DNA from: Peromyscus leucopus | Lineage: Eukaryota; Chordata; Mammalia; Rodentia; Cricetidae | Direction: 5' to 3' | DNA: 64,000 bases | Assembly (NCBI RefSeq): GCF_004664715.2 | Contig: NC_051063.1 | Location: 65,863,518 to 65,927,517 of the forward strand | Shown here: positions 33,210-43,469 of the stretch, piece by piece | How positions within the stretch are numbered: the stretch's first letter is position 1 | How the letters are laid out: each line of letters starts with the position of its first letter | Notes under the pieces: model-generated | Told to the model about the DNA's origin: nothing | Databases searched by the model: none | What the model saw: the letters and a program-made list of their open reading frames with translations, nothing else | Translations under genes and position numbers: made by a program

Positions 33210-33621
33210 TATTTGCGATGGCTTGCATAGGAAGTGTTCTCCCATACTCAAAGGCTCATTCTGGAAGACTTGGTCCTCAGCAATATTGAGAAGGGATTGG
33301 ATCATGAAGGCTCTAGCTTCATCCAAGAGTCAACCCACTGATAGGTAATGGACCAGCAGGAGGTGGGGCCTGGTTGGAGGAAGTAAGTCACTGTCTTTGT
33401 CCCTGTCCTTGCCCTTATGGTATCCCTGCCTCCCTTCTGCCATATGGTCAGCAGCAGTATTTCAGCATGAATTCTCTGCAACAGAGATTTTCCTCAAAAG
33501 CACACATCAGGAAGCAATGGGGCTGGGAGCACGTGGACCTCTGAAAGTGTGACCCAAGATGAATGACCCTTCTCTCAGTTGTTCTCTCAGGCATTGGCCA
33601 CAGGGATGAGAGATCACTAAG
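33210..33621 (+). mobile_element. MT-like MaLR solo LTR, old
   Basis: Recognised from catactcaaaggctcattc, attggatcatgaaggctct, aggaggtggggcctggttgg, aggaagtaagtcactgtc, gttgttctctcaggcatt and ggccacagggatga, in MaLR order. Heavy divergence makes the exact ends uncertain. The polyadenylation region (normally aaaataaatc) is not readable. Confidence 0.65.
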
Positions 33622-34621
33622 GCCCAGGTTTCAGCCTATGGACTAGAAGGGAAATGCAGAGGTTATTAGAAACTCTCACCTACCTGGGCTTCCAGGGGAC
33701 TGCTTCTACACTTCTCGACTTGGAGCTCAGGAGGGAATGGATGCATAATCTGGGTCTCTGCTTAGAAACCTTAGGAAGCAGCAGTTGACAATGGTAGAAG
33801 CCTACACAGGGCCTAAAGGCCACAGATGTGGGGGCCAGAATGGCAGGCAGAGGATCCAGGCTCTGGAATGAAGCAGAGTTAAACTCTTATGGACATCAAA
33901 ATATGTGAAAGCAGCTATGTGTACAGAAGAATTTAAAAAATACACATACAGGCCTGGGAATGAGCATGCCCAGAAAAAGTTAGGCAGGCTTCTCTAACCT
34001 TCAACCTTCCAGAGATCAGTAAGAACCTCCTCACACAGAGCCAGACCCTAAAGGCCAGGAGAGGGCACTTCCCTTTTCAGATGCTCAGTGTTCTACAAAG
34101 GATCACATGGCACCCCTCAAAAATGGGAAACATGGCCTATAGGAGAAAAAAAAAAGATCTGCAGATGAGAACTTATAGACCTTCCCTCTGTGTAGAGATG
34201 GCAGCATCAAAAGGGGAGGAGGCAGCCCAGGAGGCCACAGGGAGACCACAGATAGCAACAACCCTCATTTCTCTGGTCACAGTGGGGCATTAAGCAGAGT
34301 GGACTGACATCCAGGGCTTAAAACAGTAGTTCCAGAGCCGAGTCTCTAGGAAGCCTTCCAAACTCTTGCTGTGACACATTCCTGTGCCCTATATAAAGTA
34401 GTGGGGGAAGTTCAGGAAGGGTAGGGTAAGGGGGTTGTATACCTTGGACCTCTCAAGGCTAATCCTTGTCCATCACACCTCATCCCCACAGCTGACACAA
34501 CAGCTTGTCTAACACATCCCTCACTTGGCTTCATGGTGTGTCTACCACTCTTGGCAAGCTCAGTACCTACATGGACATCCTTATCCCTCACCCTCTGGAT
34601 CTGGGGGCCTTCTGTTTATCT
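33622..34621. other. Unique intergenic sequence
   Basis: No recognised repeat or gene. Confidence 0.5.
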
Positions 34622-35017
34622 TGTGTTTTAGTTACTTTTCTAATCATTGTGGTCAAATATCTGACAAAATCAATTAAAGGGAAGAAGCTTTTATTTGGAC
34701 TCACAGTGGGAAGCACAGTCCACCATGACAGGGAAAGAATGGCAGTGGGAGTGTCAGGTGGCTGATCACATGGCACCCAGAGTCAGGAAGCAGGGAGAGA
34801 CACAGAGCGAGGAATTCTGGTACTCAGCTCACTTCCTCCTTTTTGTCTTTTAATTCAGTCCTGACTCCCAGCCAATGGGATAGTGCCACCTATATGCAGC
34901 GTTGGGTTTTCTCTTCTCAGTTAAACTTCTCTGGAAACACCCTCATGAACAGCCAGAGGTGTGTCTCCCAGGTGATTCCAAATCTGGCCAAATTGGCATT
35001 GAAGACTAACCACCACA
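34622..35017 (-). mobile_element. MaLR/ERVL-type solo LTR
   Basis: TG...CA-bounded block of 396 bases, antisense: ttttagttacttttctaatc, gtggtcaaatatctgacaaa, agggaagaagcttttatttg, gactcacagtgggaagcac, ccaccatgacagggaaag, ccaatgggatagtgccacc and actaaccaccaca. This order is typical of rodent MaLR-group LTRs read backwards. No flanking duplication is evident. Confidence 0.75.
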
Positions 35018-36894
35018 CCCTGTATTGGTCATGATTCTCTACAGACGTAAGATGTAGCCCACCTTAAGGGGTGGGCTAGCTAGAGACTCAGCAGGGATGA
35101 ACTAGAGAGAGTTCCGCTCAGAAGCTGGTAGGCTTCAGTCTACAGATGTGTATCTCAGGAGGCATACCCTCCAGTGTGAGGTCTGGGCACTCTGGCTCAG
35201 GCAGCTCACTTAGAGAGTTAGCTCCCCCACTCTCCCCTTGATAGCCTGAATCTTACTTTTAGCTGCATCTACCCTCTCCTACCTCTCTTCCTTAGCCTTG
35301 TCCTCTAGACCCCACAGGGTACCATCCTGCCTGCTCTACCACTCAGCTCTATCCTTGGCCCCTCTGTGTCCTGTCTACCCAGTGTCCATGATACTATGGG
35401 CTCAGAACTCCAATGTTGAAGGCCCTATCTCTGCATCCCTCACCTGGGAAGACCCAGGCAGGGGGTACTTCACCTCATCCTCCTTTCATCTACACTCAAA
35501 ACTAACCTACCTGTTTTGATCTCTTCTGGAGTCTTTCTACACAGGAACCAAGTAAGTTCACCCCAGGCTCTTACCTTTCACATCAGCCTTGTCAGCTTTT
35601 CAGCATCATCTTGCTCTCTGCTCAGGGGATCTTTCCCTTCTGCACCCCCAAACAGGAATCTCAGTGCCTTGTACTCCACACCCAACTGAACCAGGCTTGC
35701 TTCTCTGTACCATTATAATTATACCAGTAACTCATGGCCTTAATTGTTAAGACTTTATAGCCATCCTCATTACAGGCTGCAGCGAGACAACACATTGTCT
35801 GGGGCTTCCTATCCCTTTACTCTTACAAAAATCATTAAACAAGATTATGGCTAAGGCAAAGTAAAAATTGAAAACCAATAAAATGGAACAAAAGGGACAA
35901 AAGAAGGAAGCACGAGCAGGATGTCTTATTCATGAAGCTGGAGTCAACGTTATGAGCAATGCTAATAACCAAGCGGGCCCTCGCTGCTGTGTGTGCTGTG
36001 TGCTCCCAAACCAAATTCAGTACAACAGATCCTTCAGAGAAATTGAAGGAAGAGAAGAGTGGGATTTGCAAGAGGACTTTTCATGTCCTTGCTCTCTCCA
36101 GCAATGTGTGGGACTTATAATATTCCATAAAGAAGATTTCAGCGACGTTAAACAAACCAGTTGTGTTTTATTTTGAAACGATGGCTTAGCTCTTGCTGGA
36201 GTTCCCTCGGCTTAATCCCAACCTTGAGATAAGGCTCCTCTGTGAATGGCTTCTTTGAGATGAGGCTGAAAGTAATTCAAGAATGTGAGGAAAGCAATAT
36301 AGGGGTGGGAGGAGCCAGGATGAGGCTTGGGCCAGGCAGGAGTTGGCTCACATGACTATGGCGGTGGAGAGGTCCAGGAACCTCCAGGAAACCCACGAGC
36401 TAGTGGTATATGTTCCTGAGGGGATAACAGTCACGGCTTCAGCAGGTGGGGGTGGGGATGATGACAATGTAGCTCTATCAGACAAGGGGTGTTCTACTCA
36501 GGTCCTCAAAGGCCTGCCTCTTCCCCTGGGAAGCCTGTGCTCTGGACTCAGGCTGCTCGTTTCAGTGCTGATGTCTCATTGACCACGGCTTCTGGGTTAG
36601 TTTGTGAGGATGTGATCAACCTTACCCACAGAGTTCACCATCCAGGGTATGCAAGTGAGCTGCAGTCAGTTAGGACTCAGTAGCACTGTAGCCTCTTAGA
36701 TGCTGAGGACCTCCCTCTGCCTGACTGAACAAAGCGGGGCTGTAGTGTTACAGGCCTTGCCTGAGAGCCTGAGGGCTGAGTTTGGGATATGGCTTCATCA
36801 TACCTCTAGCTACAACTCTAACCGGACTGATGAGTGTGGGAGCATGAGAGACATGGAAGACTTGGGGATGTGTGAGGCTCCACAGTTTAGTGGG
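35018..36894. other. Mostly unique intergenic sequence
   Basis: The first bases (tgtattggtcatgattctct at 35022) resemble the terminus of an ERV-L LTR, but I cannot follow the rest of such an element. The remainder shows no recognised gene or repeat; a candidate conserved block is at 35740-36190. Confidence 0.4.
35740..36190. promoter_or_regulatory. Candidate conserved non-coding element
   Basis: Unique tract with gcagcgagacaac, aatcattaaacaag, gcaatgctaataaccaagcg, gtcaacgttatgag and ttcagcgacgttaaacaaac. At least six CpGs are retained in otherwise AT-rich DNA, along with forkhead-like aaacaaa and TAAT cores. No repeat signature. Inference only. Confidence 0.3.
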
Positions 36895-37245
36895 GCATGG
36901 TGAGCATTGGCAAGCATGATGGATCTTGGTGGAATGAACTGGACATGGTGGGCATCTCAGGGAAATGATAACATGGAGATGGAGCATAGTAGAACGTGGT
37001 GGCTTGGTAGGACATGGTGTCACAGTGGAGCATGGTGGTATGGAGGAGCATGGCAGGCACGGTGAGGTTTTGGAAATGGTGCATGGTGAGCATAGTGAGC
37101 ATGGCACATGATAGTGAACATGATAGATCTTGGTGGAACAAGGTGCATATGGTGGGAGCGGTAGAGAATGGTGGGCAGGTGAGACCTGGTATCATATTAT
37201 AGTGTGGTGGGTGTAGAGGTGGAGCGTGGTAGCTATGATGGCATA
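36895..37245. repeat. Degenerate GCATGGTG minisatellite
   Basis: About 350 bases are dominated by variants of gcatggtg(a/g)gca, ggacatggtg, tcttggtgga and gtggtgggt at irregular 8-25 base spacing. The plus strand is strongly purine-rich with few C residues, which leaves the minus strand short of stop codons. This looks like an old, decayed tandem array, not a transposon. Confidence 0.75.
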
Positions 37246-37381
37246 GCAACAGAGCTTCAGTTACCTGATGGGCTGTAGAGAACAGAAGGCAGAAAACATT
37301 ACGACTGAACTGACCCATGGATGTAGCTCCTATCTCAGCCCCAACAGCATACATAGGTGCTGGATCATTAGTGTCCTAAAG

Positions 37382-37608
37382 TAGTGATTATCAACCTATG
37401 GGGCGTGACCCTTTGGGGTTGTCAAATGACTCTTTCACGAGGGTCACATACCAGATATCCTACACATCAGATCTTTACATTTCGATTTATAGCAGTAGCA
37501 AAATTACAGTTAGGAAGTAGCAATGAAAACAATTTTGTGGTTGGAGGTCACCACAACACAAGGAACCGTATTAAAGGGTCACAGCATTAGGAAGGTTAAG
37601 AACCACTG
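37382..37608. mobile_element. URR1-type hAT DNA transposon
   Basis: Inverted ends tagtgattatcaacct and aggttaagaaccactg; interior with cgatttatagcagtagcaa, aattacagttaggaagtagc, gaggtcaccacaacacaag and attaaagggtcacagc. The flanks are tcctaaag (37374-37381) and ccctaaag (37609-37616), an 8-bp duplication with one transition, as expected of hAT elements. Related copies are at 23413-23625 and 24830-24902. Confidence 0.92.
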
Positions 37609-37817
37609 CCCTAAAGGAAAATGCTTTGAGCATCTTGGTAGACATTATGAACAAGTTTGGATTATGTGGAAATGGTAGGCAAGATCTGGAATGTTAGGAA
37701 AGAGGACTTACACGGATTGTGAAGTGATGGAGTTGAAGTAGCCATGGAATTCAATAGGACCCGAGTTCTGGCTCCACAGCAGCAAGAGGGCAGGCACTTT
37801 GTCAGCTTCGGTGCCCG

Positions 37818-37985
37818 GCTTCCTTATGGTGATGTTGAACATGTGATGAGGGTCAGTGCTCGGCTTCCTTGTGGTCATGTTGCATGTGTGATGAGTCAGT
37901 TCCTGGCTTCCTGGTGGTGATGTTGCATGTGTGATGAATTAGTTCCTAGATTCCTTGTGGTGATGTTGCATGTGGTATTTTGACA
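37818..37985. repeat. 43-bp minisatellite, about 3.7 copies
   Basis: Units begin at 37818, 37863, 37906 and 37949 with g(c/a)ttcct(t/g)(a/g)tggt and continue gatgttgcatgtgtgatga. Unit lengths are 45, 43 and 43 bases, and the last is cut off in catgtggtattt. Copies differ by several substitutions, so the array is moderately old. Confidence 0.93.
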
Positions 37986-38508
37986 AGATAAAGCCAGGTT
38001 TTTGTATCACACTGTACACTAGAATAATTTCTTGATATATTCAAAAAAGTTAAGTATAAAGATAAAATTTATGGGAAAAATAGAATGTGGTTAGCTGTTT
38101 TTCTTGTCTCAGACACACTGCCCTAAATCTAACAAGGCAGTTCTGGTACAGGATTTACAGAAATAGGAACTGAGATATTTTTATGCTTAAAAAAAAAAGC
38201 TCACAAGAAATCTTCATGTTTTCAAATAAATAAACATTAATTTGTCATTGCATTTAACATTACATCTGAGTACAAATATTATTGTTAATTACAATGGCAT
38301 GAATTTTTCTGAAACCATAACTTGATTCTACTTAACAAAGGCAATTAATAAATCTACAACTGTTATATTAACTGTATATCTTTGTAAGTTTCATATGATT
38401 GGACTTTAAAATTTTTTCATGGTCTCTCTCTTTTGGTTTATTTGGAGTAGCAGGTACCAGAGTTACCAAGTTACCCTCCAAGACAAAAAAATACTTTCTT
38501 TAAAATGT
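37986..38508. other. AT-rich unique sequence
   Basis: No recognised repeat or gene. Low GC with several A/T tracts. Confidence 0.5.
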
Positions 38509-38524
38509 AAAAGTATAGGAACAA

Positions 38525-38690
38525 GCCGGGCTGTGGTGGCGCACGCCTTTAATCCCAGCACTCGCAGGCAGAGCCAGGTGGACCTCTGTGAGTTTGAGGC
38601 CAGCCTGGACTACCAAGTGAGTTCCAGGAAAAGGCGCAAAGCTACACAGAGAAACCTTGTCTCGAAAAACCAAAAAAAAAAAAAAAAAAA
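38525..38690 (+). mobile_element. B1 SINE, cricetid-type, young
   Basis: Near-consensus B1: gccgggctgtggtggcgcac, gcctttaatcccagcactcg, ccaggtggacctctgtgag, agttccaggaaaaggcgcaa, agctacacagagaaacc, then an A tract. A perfect 16-bp target duplication aaaagtataggaacaa is at 38509-38524 and 38691-38706. Low divergence and the full duplication mark a recent insertion. Confidence 0.97.
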
Positions 38691-38706
38691 AAAAGTATAG
38701 GAACAA

Positions 38707-39149
38707 TGCTTGTCAGGATGCTGACTATCAGTCAGTGATGCATGGTGACTCACAACAGGCTAGACTTGCTCAAGACTCCAGTGGCATCTGGTCGGTTTGC
38801 AGGACTGTGCATATAGAGGGGTCCAGGCAAAGCCTCCCCTACCTCCCTGCATGTTAAGACAGCCCTGAGTCTGGGGAAGTCCATGTGGGTCAAGTTTGGT
38901 GACCTTCTGAAGCCAGGGTGAAGACTGGTCAACATGTGTGTGAGAGCACCAGGGGAGGGCAAGGAAAAGCACACAATGGGTTAGAGGCAGCAGTTCTCTT
39001 CCTCCCAGCTACCACACGTAGCAGAGGAGGCAGAAGAGCTGGTCTGGTTCATGCCATGCTGGTTCTTCCTAATCAAGCTTACATACAAGCCAGAGGAACG
39101 GGCTGATTCTAAAGGTTTGTACCACAGAAAGAAAGAAAGCAACATTTGG
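38707..39149. other. Unique intergenic sequence
   Basis: No recognised repeat or gene. Confidence 0.5.
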
Positions 39150-39352
39150 AGTAATATAAGAATCTAAGATGCACAGTAGGATAAAAATCCACAATGTCTG
39201 GTGTTTAGTCAAAAAGATCAGGTGTGCAAGGAAGCAGGCACATAAATTAATCACAACCGGTCCAGAGTGGCAGGTGATATGATAACTAGACTGATATTTT
39301 AAAATAACTGTTGTGACCACATTTTAAATATATGAGAGGGAGGGAGAAAAGA

Positions 39353-39401
<49 letters not shown>

Positions 39402-40315
39402 CAGACAGTGATAAGAGATTCAGAAGAAAACATGTTCTTGAACTAGACATGAAAACCACAGTGTATGAGATGAAAACACTCTGCAGTGGGTCACAGCACA
39501 TCACACATGCCGTGTAAGCAACCATGGAGCTGAACACATGGCAATAGAAATTCTCCAGGGAGGAAAACAGAAAAAAAATTAAAATGCCCCTAAACAGATT
39601 AAGCAGCATGAACCAGGTTCTTCAAGTCAAACCCAGAAGAGCAAAGACAGCAGTTGAAGCAGACGCCTCTTCAGAAACGTTGCAAGACAGATGATAGCAG
39701 AGAAAACTGCATAGAATTGAAAAGGAAAATAATTCAGCCTGGAATTTTATAGCAGGTAAAAGTACCTTTCAAAAATAAAGTCAAAATAGACTTTTCCGTA
39801 CACACAAAAGCTTAAAAACATCTATTCCCAGAAGATGTGCACACGAAGATGTGAAAGTCCTCAGGCAGAAGGGAAATCACATGAGATGTCAATATGACTT
39901 CACAAAAGGAGGGGAGGGCCAGGACCTGGAACCACTGAGCCAGCCCTGCTATTTCTTTGAATTAAGTAATTATTTGAGGCAGCTGCAGTACATGGTGGGG
40001 CTCATACACTGTACATATGTCAACAGCATCCAAAAACAGGAGGGGAGAAATGGTCCACCCCGTCATGGGGGTCTGACTACTAAACACAACACAACAGTGC
40101 ATGACTTGAAGGCAGACTATGGCCAGCTGAAGACAGCCACTGTAAACCCGAATGATGTTAGTAAACCTGGGGTGACACAGAAGAGGGTTCCAGCTCATAC
40201 ACCAGAAAAAACAGATAAAGGACTTTAAAGATGCACTAAAATCCAGCACTCATTTCTAAATAAAAATCTTGGCAAACTAAAGATAAACGTGAAATTTCAT
40301 GACCTGATGATGACC
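39150..40315 (+). mobile_element. Third ancient LINE-1: ORF1, spacer, start of ORF2
   Basis: Old L1 text on the plus strand: cacaatgtctggtgtttagt, gtgcaaggaagcaggcac, ttaaaataactgttgtgacc, tggaattttatagcaggta, cctttcaaaaataaagtca, acacacaaaagcttaaaaac, then spacer ttgaggcagctgcagtacat and cagataaaggactttaaag. From about 40245 it reads cttggcaaactaaagataaac, already inside ORF2. A (GA)n microsatellite interrupts ORF1. It has the same structural class as the element at 11390. Confidence 0.7.
39355..39400. repeat. (GA)n microsatellite
   Basis: About 23 GA units inside the degraded L1 ORF1, continuing a purine-rich approach (gagagggagggagaaaaga). Homopurine tracts of this kind can form triplex DNA. 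Confidence 0.96.
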
Positions 40316-40323
40316 CTCCTTGG

Positions 40324-40675
40324 TTATTGCTCATTGTCAATTTGACATCGCCTAAAGCCACCTGAGAGCAACGCCCGCTAGACCCCAGGGGACCTGCACA
40401 AGAAGGCACTCCATCTGAGAATAAATTTTCACCCCACTCTTTCCAAACTGGGTGGTTTCACTTCCTTTCCTTGCCTTCTTTCCCTGGCCAGATCTAGTTC
40501 CAGACTGAGCAGAGGTGGGGAGGGTGGGCATTCCCATGGTATTCCTCGTCTAGAAGGCACTGGAGTCGATTTGCTTGACGGGTGACATCAGCTGTAGATT
40601 TCAGTGTCTGTTCCATTTGGCTTCTCTGCTGCTGTGACAGAGCATGCTGGCAAATGCGGCTTGAGGATGAAAAGG
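40324..40675. mobile_element. Unresolved insertion in L1, possibly LTR
   Basis: This block separates two parts of the same L1 ORF2. Its left edge tgctcattgtcaatttgaca resembles the MaLR start (tgtcaacttgaca), and its right part ttctctgctgctgtgacaga resembles the antisense end of such LTRs. The middle is not recognisable, so it may be one badly decayed LTR or two fragments. Confidence 0.4.
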
Positions 40676-41372
40676 TTTCAGAAACTGACAATGACTTCAG
40701 CAACACTGAGGACCAGGTCTGTGGGCAAAAGTCAACTGCATTTCCATTTATGAGCAACAACTCTGATTAATATTTTAAAACCCCAAGTATAATAATCTCA
40801 GAGTATGAAACTTTTAAGGATAAATCTGACCAAGGAGTTGCAATACTATAGAGGGAAAACCACAAAATTTTCTGAGAAAAAATGAAAGAATTAAATGAAT
40901 AGCGAGCTCTGCTTTATCTGTGGATGAGGAAACTGTATATTACAGTGTTGATTTTCCCCATACTGCTGCTGATGTGAGCCCAACAAAAAATTCCAGGCTT
41001 TTAGTGTTTGAACTGACAGCTTGGATTTCAAACCCACATGGGAATTCTGAGGAGGTGAACTAGAACAATGGAAAAGAAGAGGGACTCTGAAGAGCTAACT
41101 CACATGTGTGGCCAACTGACTGTGGACCAATGGTCACAGGAAACTCAAGAGAGGAGCAGCAACCTCTTCTACAGATGGGGCTGGGATAACTGGTCAACCA
41201 TTCGCAAAAAGAAAAAATGAACTTCAGTATTTCACCTTATGTAAAAACCAACTTAAAACAGGTCATATACTCAAACCTAAATCTATAAATCTATAAGAAA
41301 ATGTAAAGAAAGCCTTTGTAAATTTGGGTTATGTCAAGAAGTTTTAATATTTGCCATAAAAAGTCCACAGAA
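40676..41372 (+). mobile_element. Third ancient LINE-1: ORF2 middle
   Basis: L1 ORF2 text resumes with tgacaatgacttcagcaaca, gtgggcaaaagtcaactgc, aaggataaatctgaccaagg, gtcaaccattcgcaaaaag, aaaaccaacttaaaacaggt and ctataagaaaatgtaaag. The reading frame is destroyed. The sequence stops where a younger L1 3' end begins. Confidence 0.7.
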
Positions 41373-41374
41373 GA

Positions 41375-41600
41375 ATGAGATTGCTAGGTCCACACAAGAT
41401 CAAGCTGACTAAAGCAGTCAACATCCCAGCAGGCAGTACTAACTGGCCTTCATGGGCTACCAAAAAAGAGAGGACATGCATATGAGGGAACATGCTGGGG
41501 TGTCAAGGGAGAGTGGAAGGAGTTGGGGGTGTGGATATGATCAAAATACACTGTATACATGTCTGAAATTGTCAATAAATAAGAGGCTAAAAAAGATCGA
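41375..41600 (+). mobile_element. Younger rodent L1 (Lx-type) 3' end
   Basis: Matches a rodent L1 3' UTR: gggaacatgctggggtgtc, aagggagagtggaaggagt, gtggatatgatcaaaataca, ctgtatacatgtctgaaatt and gtcaataaataag. The same 3' end occurs in antisense at 61490-61760. It is 5'-truncated and lies between old L1 ORF2 text and a compound microsatellite. Confidence 0.78.
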
Positions 41601-41619
41601 TAAACTGACCATATCATGC

Positions 41620-41622
<3 letters not shown>

Positions 41623-41704
<82 letters not shown>

Positions 41705-41712
41705 TGTGTGTG
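41623..41712. repeat. Compound (TC)n-(TG)n microsatellite
   Basis: Thirty-two TC units (41623-41686) pass directly into 13 TG units (41687-41712). The TG part adjoins the tail of a minus-strand B4 SINE, so that half is probably tail-derived. A homopyrimidine tract next to alternating purine-pyrimidine is a strong non-B DNA candidate. Confidence 0.96.
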
Positions 41713-42039
41713 ATGTATTTGCGTGTGTGTACACAGGTGTACATGCTCACACATACATAGGCAGAGTCCAGGGAAGAGGCTGGATGTCTTCTTTATTCCT
41801 CTTCACCGTATTTTGGACAATGTCTCTCTCACTGAACCTGAAGATGGCAGTTTTGGTTAGGATGGCTGACTAGCAAACTCTTGGCACTCACTTACCTCTG
41901 TGCCCCCACCTCCTGACGCTGGGGCCACAGCCTGTGTGATCATGGATTTTTTATGTGGTTGCTCAGGATTTGAACTCAGGTTCTCTTGCTCTCACAACAA
42001 ATGCCCTTACTGGCTGAGTCATCTCTCCTCTTTGGCCCC
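41713..42039 (-). mobile_element. B4 SINE, reverse orientation
   Basis: Left tail gtgtgtgtacacaggtgtac and atgctcacacatacatagg, B1-like body (ttcctcttcaccgtattttg, tctctcactgaacctgaag, ggctgactagcaaactctt), then tRNA-like head gatttgaactcaggttctc and ggctgagtcatctctcctc at the right. About 330 bases, near full length but old. Confidence 0.82.
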
Positions 42040-42045
42040 AGTAAC

Positions 42046-42374
42046 TTGGCTCTTTGAATCATATTGCTAAGAAAATAAACTTGCAAGAGGTACTTTCAAA
42101 GTGACACATTTGAACAAAGGATTTATATATGAGCAGCACACAAAGAGTCTCGCTATTATTACTTATCATAGAAATGCAAATTTGAAGTCTAATGTGGTAC
42201 CACAATACACTTATTAGGATATCTAGAATTTAAATTTTGCCTGTACTCAGTGCTGGCAAATGGATGCAGACTTGGACTTCACACTGCTGGTGGGCACTTG
42301 GAACAATAAGCTTGTTAGAGAGCATCCCACCAACTTCTTAAAAAAATATAAACCTACGCCTCCCTTCATGACCC
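42046..42374 (+). mobile_element. Third ancient LINE-1: ORF2 C-terminal region
   Basis: Text of the ORF2 end: tcatagaaatgcaaatttga, aatgtggtaccacaatacac, ttcacactgctggtgggcac, accaacttcttaaaaaaata and catgacccag. It follows the 40676-41372 segment in the expected order, showing that the Lx end and B4 between are insertions. Confidence 0.7.
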
Positions 42375-42690
42375 AGTGTGTGTATGTGTGTGTGTTCCTC
42401 TGTGTGCATGTGCATATGTGTGTGAAGCCATGGAATGACCTCGGCTGTCATTCTTTTGGTCACCATTCACATTGTTTCTGAGGCAGGGTCTCTCATTGGC
42501 CTGAAACTTATGAAGTAGACTAGGTTGGTTGGCCAGAGAATCCCAGCGATCTTCCTGCCTTTACCTCCCCAGATCTGGAATTCTGAACATTTGCAGCCAT
42601 GCTTTTAAAATGTGGGTTCTGGAGAATGGGCCTCAAGTTCCCATGCTTGCAAGGTGAGTGCTTGATTGACTGAGATATAATCTCCTCAGA
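42375..42690 (-). mobile_element. B4 SINE, reverse orientation, diverged
   Basis: Left GT-rich tail (gtgtgtatgtgtgtgtgttc), body with tttctgaggcagggtctctc, attggcctgaaacttatgaa, gcgatcttcctgcctttacc, and a decayed head near caagttcccatgcttgcaa. It is the second reverse B4 within 1 kb; the two are separate insertions because L1 ORF2 sequence lies between them. Confidence 0.72.
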
Positions 42691-42834
42691 TTACGGTCAT
42701 TCTAGTTACATGTAGTTGTCATATACATATACAGGTAAGCATGAAGGCATGTGCCTCCACAGTGATGTGTAAACAGATACAATAGTAGTTGGCTTGGTGA
42801 CAATGGATACAGCTGGAAGTGTGTCAGCCAGTAG

Positions 42835-43140
42835 ATTGGCTTGTGGCCCTGTCTGTTATTGTCTTGATTGATGGTTGATATGGGACGGCCTGGCCCACTG
42901 TGTACAGCACTGTCCCTAAGCAGCTGGGCCTGGACTGTATATGAAAAGCAGTTGAGCATGAGCCAGCAAGCAGCGATCCCCTGTGCTCTGTCCTTTAAGT
43001 TCCTGCTTGAGTTCCTGTCCTGACTTCCCTTGATGATGGCTTGTGACTTGGAAGTGTGAGATGAAAAAGACCCTTTCCTCTACCAAGTTGCATTTGGTCA
43101 GAGAGCTTCATCACAGCAACAGGGTAGAGTCCGGACAACC
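42835..43140 (+). mobile_element. MaLR-type LTR, 5'-incomplete
   Basis: Contains cttgattgatggttgatatg, ggacggcctggcccactgt, gttcctgcttgagttcctg, tcctgacttcccttgatgat, ggaagtgtgagatgaaaaag, accctttcctctaccaagtt and ttcatcacagcaacaggg, the 3' two-thirds of the LTR family also present at 19395-19798. The left end is not recognisable. Confidence 0.75.
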
Positions 43141-43458
43141 ACTTAGCAATGAAATGCAATCAGCCTGGTGATATCACAACTGAATCTCCAAATAATTATA
43201 CCGGTGGAAGAAGCCAGACTCCTTCCTCCCTAAAAAAACAGTCTGTCATTCTGTTTATATCCTGCCCACTAGAGCTTCTCTACCTGTGCTGAAGGAGGAG
43301 GAAGATGAGGAAGAGGCAGGAGGGCATGAGGGAGCTCTGGGAGCGACACTTGATGGCAGTGCTGGTTTACAGTGTGTGCAGACCTACAAACATTAAATAA
43401 TATACTCCAATATGTGCGCTTTACGGTATGTCCATTGCACCTAAAAAAGCTGTTAAAA
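43141..43458 (+). mobile_element. Third ancient LINE-1: 3' UTR end
   Basis: Shows accggtggaagaagccagac, gtcattctgtttata, aaataatatactccaatatg, gcgctttacggtatgtccat, tgcacctaaaaaagctgtta and aaataag, the terminal text of old eutherian L1 3' UTRs. It marks the right end of the element that starts near 39150. Confidence 0.72.
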
Positions 43459-43469
43459 TAAGCTTCAAA

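Noticed and set aside
35018..35470. Possible further ERV-L LTR starting tgtattggtcatg
   Set aside because: Only the first ~20 bases resemble the family; the rest cannot be followed.
36748..37354. 119- and 155-codon minus-strand frames rich in His, Cys, Pro and Ser
   Set aside because: They are translations of the degenerate GCATGGTG array, whose strand bias removes stop codons.
37818..37985. Regularly spaced repeat units, CRISPR-like at first glance
   Set aside because: Units are contiguous with no unique spacers, and the context is a vertebrate genome. It is a minisatellite.
41450..41873. Several frames of alternating Ser-Leu, Arg-Glu or Cys-Val residues
   Set aside because: Direct translation of the compound microsatellite. 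The same applies to frames over 3795-3841, 20106-20149 and 28772-28815.
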